Origin: JAHFOW01 sp964370795
GTDB lineage: Bacteria > Planctomycetota > Brocadiia > Brocadiales > Brocadiaceae
NCBI GenBank assembly: GCA_964370795.1
Contig: CAYJME010000157.1
Location: 1 to 8,184 of the forward strand
Reading direction: 5' to 3'
Length of the DNA: 8,184 nt
Both the position numbers and the translations under genes were made by a program. The notes beneath the pieces were generated by a model, which was given only the letters and a program-made list of their open reading frames with translations, was not told where the DNA came from and did not search any database. This document shows, piece by piece, positions 7,033 through 8,184 of this stretch. How positions within the stretch are numbered: position 1 is the stretch's first letter; each line of letters starts with the position of its first letter.

Positions 7033-7061
7033 ATGATATAAAGAAAGGGTGGGCAAGTCAA
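7033..7061 (-). promoter_or_regulatory. Sigma70-type promoter for the transporter/methionine synthase genes
   Basis: On the minus strand TTGACT (7061-7056) is followed after exactly 17 bases by TATCAT (7038-7033). Each hexamer differs from the bacterial consensus by one base. Transcription would start near 7026, giving a leader of roughly 75 nt before the ATG at 6949. I see no riboswitch in that leader. Confidence 0.5.
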
Positions 7062-7100
7062 AATAAAATAAGTTGTTTTATGAAAGTGCTTCTGGCAAAA

Positions 7101-7118
7101 TTAACAATTTAATGTTAA
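7101..7118. promoter_or_regulatory. Operator-like dyad TTAACA-N6-TGTTAA
   Basis: Two perfect 6-bp half-sites with a 6-bp spacer lie between the divergent transporter and thiL genes, 78 bp before the thiL start. The position would suit a repressor or activator site. The region is very AT-rich, so chance occurrence is possible. No convincing -35 element for thiL could be found; TATATAAA at 7154-7161 is a possible -10. Confidence 0.25.
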
Positions 7119-7195
7119 GGAAATTAAATGTAGTGCGAAGTGTTATTTTTCTCTATATAAAAAATATCTGAAAGCCTGACTTGATAAGGTAATGT

Positions 7196-8122
7196 ATGAG
7201 CGAGTTCTCGTTTATTGAATGGATCAGAAAGCATCAGAAGAGACGCAAGGATGTCATTCTTGGCATAGGGGATGACTGTGCGGTCATCGATGTCTCTTCT
7301 GACAAGTTGTGTCTCATAACGACCGATATGCTCGTAGATGGCACCCATTTTGATTTAAAGAAGTGTACCGTCCGCGATGTCGGAAGAAAGGCTATTGCAT
7401 CCAATATCAGTGATATTGCCGCTATGGGGTGTCAGGCAACAGTGGCGGTAATTTCTATTTGTTTTCCTCTCCACACCACGGAAAAATTTGCGAGGGAATT
7501 ATATCGGGGAATCTGGGATGTTGCAGATAAATACCACATAGAGATTGTGGGTGGTGATATTATCAGTGGCCGAAGTCCTTTATGCATCAACGTGGCAATG
7601 TTGGGGCGGGATTGGGGATTAAAACCCATTCGCCGGTCAGGGGCAAAGGTTGGAGATGCGATTCTGGTGACGGGTGAACTAGGCGGTTCGCTCCTGGGCA
7701 AACATCTTCATTTTGAACCGCGATTGAAAGAAGGGCTTCTTCTCAATAAAAATTTTTCCATTCACGCCATGATTGATATCAGCGATGGATTGACCGCAGA
7801 CTTGAACCATATTTTAGAAGAGAGCCATGTCGGCGCACTTTTATATGAGGATAAGATTCCTGTTTCAAAGGCAGCGATAAAGATGTCAAAAATAACGGGA
7901 AATACCCCTCTGTATCATGCCCTGTCGGACGGTGAGGATTATGAACTGGTAATTGTGTTATCGGGGGGTCAGGCAAAAAAGGTCTTGGAATCGGATTTAT
8001 TTCCAAAGGATATGATACATTGTATTGGAGAGATTACAAAAGGTCGAGGCATTCGGATGAAATATTCCAGTGGGGACGTTCGCCATCTCAAGCCTCAAGG
8101 GTATGAGCATTTGAAAACTTGA
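7196..8122 (+). CDS. thiL: Thiamine-monophosphate kinase
   Basis: ThiL phosphorylates thiamine monophosphate with ATP to give thiamine diphosphate, the last step of cofactor synthesis, in the cytoplasm. The 308-residue protein shows the family's motifs in order: GIGDDCAV (23-30) and TTDMLVDGTHF (42-52), both metal and nucleotide binding; NISDIAAMG (70-78); VGGD (118-121); the glycine-rich GELGGSLLGK (160-169); MIDISDGL (192-199); and GEDYEL (246-251). It belongs to the PurM/ThiL/HypE ATP-binding fold. E. coli ThiL has 325 residues, so this copy is complete with a slightly short end. The start follows TAAGG at a good distance; an overlapping ATG at 7192 is out of frame. It is divergent from the transporter gene, and no other thiamine gene is in the window. 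No TPP riboswitch is recognisable upstream. Confidence 0.95.
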   Translation: MSEFSFIEWIRKHQKRRKDVILGIGDDCAVIDVSSDKLCLITTDMLVDGTHFDLKKCTVRDVGRKAIASNISDIAAMGCQATVAVISICFPLHTTEKFARELYRGIWDVADKYHIEIVGGDIISGRSPLCINVAMLGRDWGLKPIRRSGAKVGDAILVTGELGGSLLGKHLHFEPRLKEGLLLNKNFSIHAMIDISDGLTADLNHILEESHVGALLYEDKIPVSKAAIKMSKITGNTPLYHALSDGEDYELVIVLSGGQAKKVLESDLFPKDMIHCIGEITKGRGIRMKYSSGDVRHLKPQGYEHLKT

Positions 8123-8170
8123 TGTAGAGGAATTTCAAACCTTCTGTTATTATTCTACCCACCCCCAACC

Positions 8171-8184
8171 CCCTCTCAAGAGGG
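8171..8184. repeat. C-rich hairpin repeat cut by window end (possible thiL terminator)
   Basis: CCCTC-TCAA-GAGGG forms a 5-bp stem with a four-base loop. It is preceded by a C/A-rich run from 8157 that could pair further with G bases beyond the window. It lies 48 bp after the thiL stop. It may be a dispersed intergenic repeat or a transcription terminator; whether a T-run follows cannot be seen. Confidence 0.35.

Noticed and set aside
7165..7200. Resemblance of CCTGACTTGATAAGG-TAATG before thiL to the 3' half of a TPP riboswitch
   Set aside because: The matching 5' half with CTGAGA and the paired P1 stem are not found upstream, and the sequence runs into the start codon.

Overview
The window holds five protein-coding genes, the decayed tail of a transposase gene, and two or three non-coding repeat elements. 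Base composition is moderate: AT-rich spacers, genes of about 40-55% GC in the lines I counted. The gene set fits an anaerobic Gram-negative-type bacterium. A stand-alone core methionine synthase, an extracytoplasmic LVIVD-repeat protein and a RAYT-type transposase relic would suit an anammox planctomycete (Brocadiales-like), but this is a low-confidence guess from general resemblance. No rRNA, tRNA or taxonomic marker is present.

Layout. Positions 1-322 (+) carry the C-terminal end of a REP-associated (IS200/Y1-like) transposase. It is broken by a 99-bp hairpin-forming insert flanked by ACTATT repeats, and then by a frameshift. Positions 333-2498 (-) encode a 721-residue secreted protein made of fourteen ~42-residue LVIVD repeats, probably two seven-bladed propellers, plus a C-terminal CnaB/carboxypeptidase-regulatory-like domain. 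The 408-bp gap at 2499-2906 contains a ~255-bp element with 30-bp imperfect terminal inverted repeats and a third internal copy of the motif. Positions 2907-4502 (-) encode an arm-less ABC-F ATPase, a ribosome-associated type of protein. Positions 4668-5711 (-) encode a short cobalamin-independent-type methionine synthase with the whole zinc site preserved. Positions 5765-6949 (-) encode a major facilitator transporter. The 246-bp divergent spacer at 6950-7195 holds a good sigma70-type promoter for the minus-strand genes and a small dyad. Positions 7196-8122 (+) encode thiamine-monophosphate kinase (ThiL), followed by a C-rich hairpin sequence cut by the window edge.

How the genes may work together. 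The transporter and methionine synthase genes lie 53 bp apart and probably share the promoter at 7033-7061. The ABC-F gene follows after 165 bp and may or may not be in the same transcript. Core-MetE proteins lack the folate-binding N-terminal half of MetE. Characterised members of such families take the methyl group from a corrinoid donor, so a link to a Wood-Ljungdahl corrinoid protein is a reasonable inference. ThiL completes thiamine diphosphate synthesis and is divergently transcribed. I see no defence island, CRISPR array or clearly new multi-gene system. The most unusual items are the miniature element inside the transposase relic, the 14-blade repeat protein with recent internal duplication, and the inverted-repeat element upstream of it.
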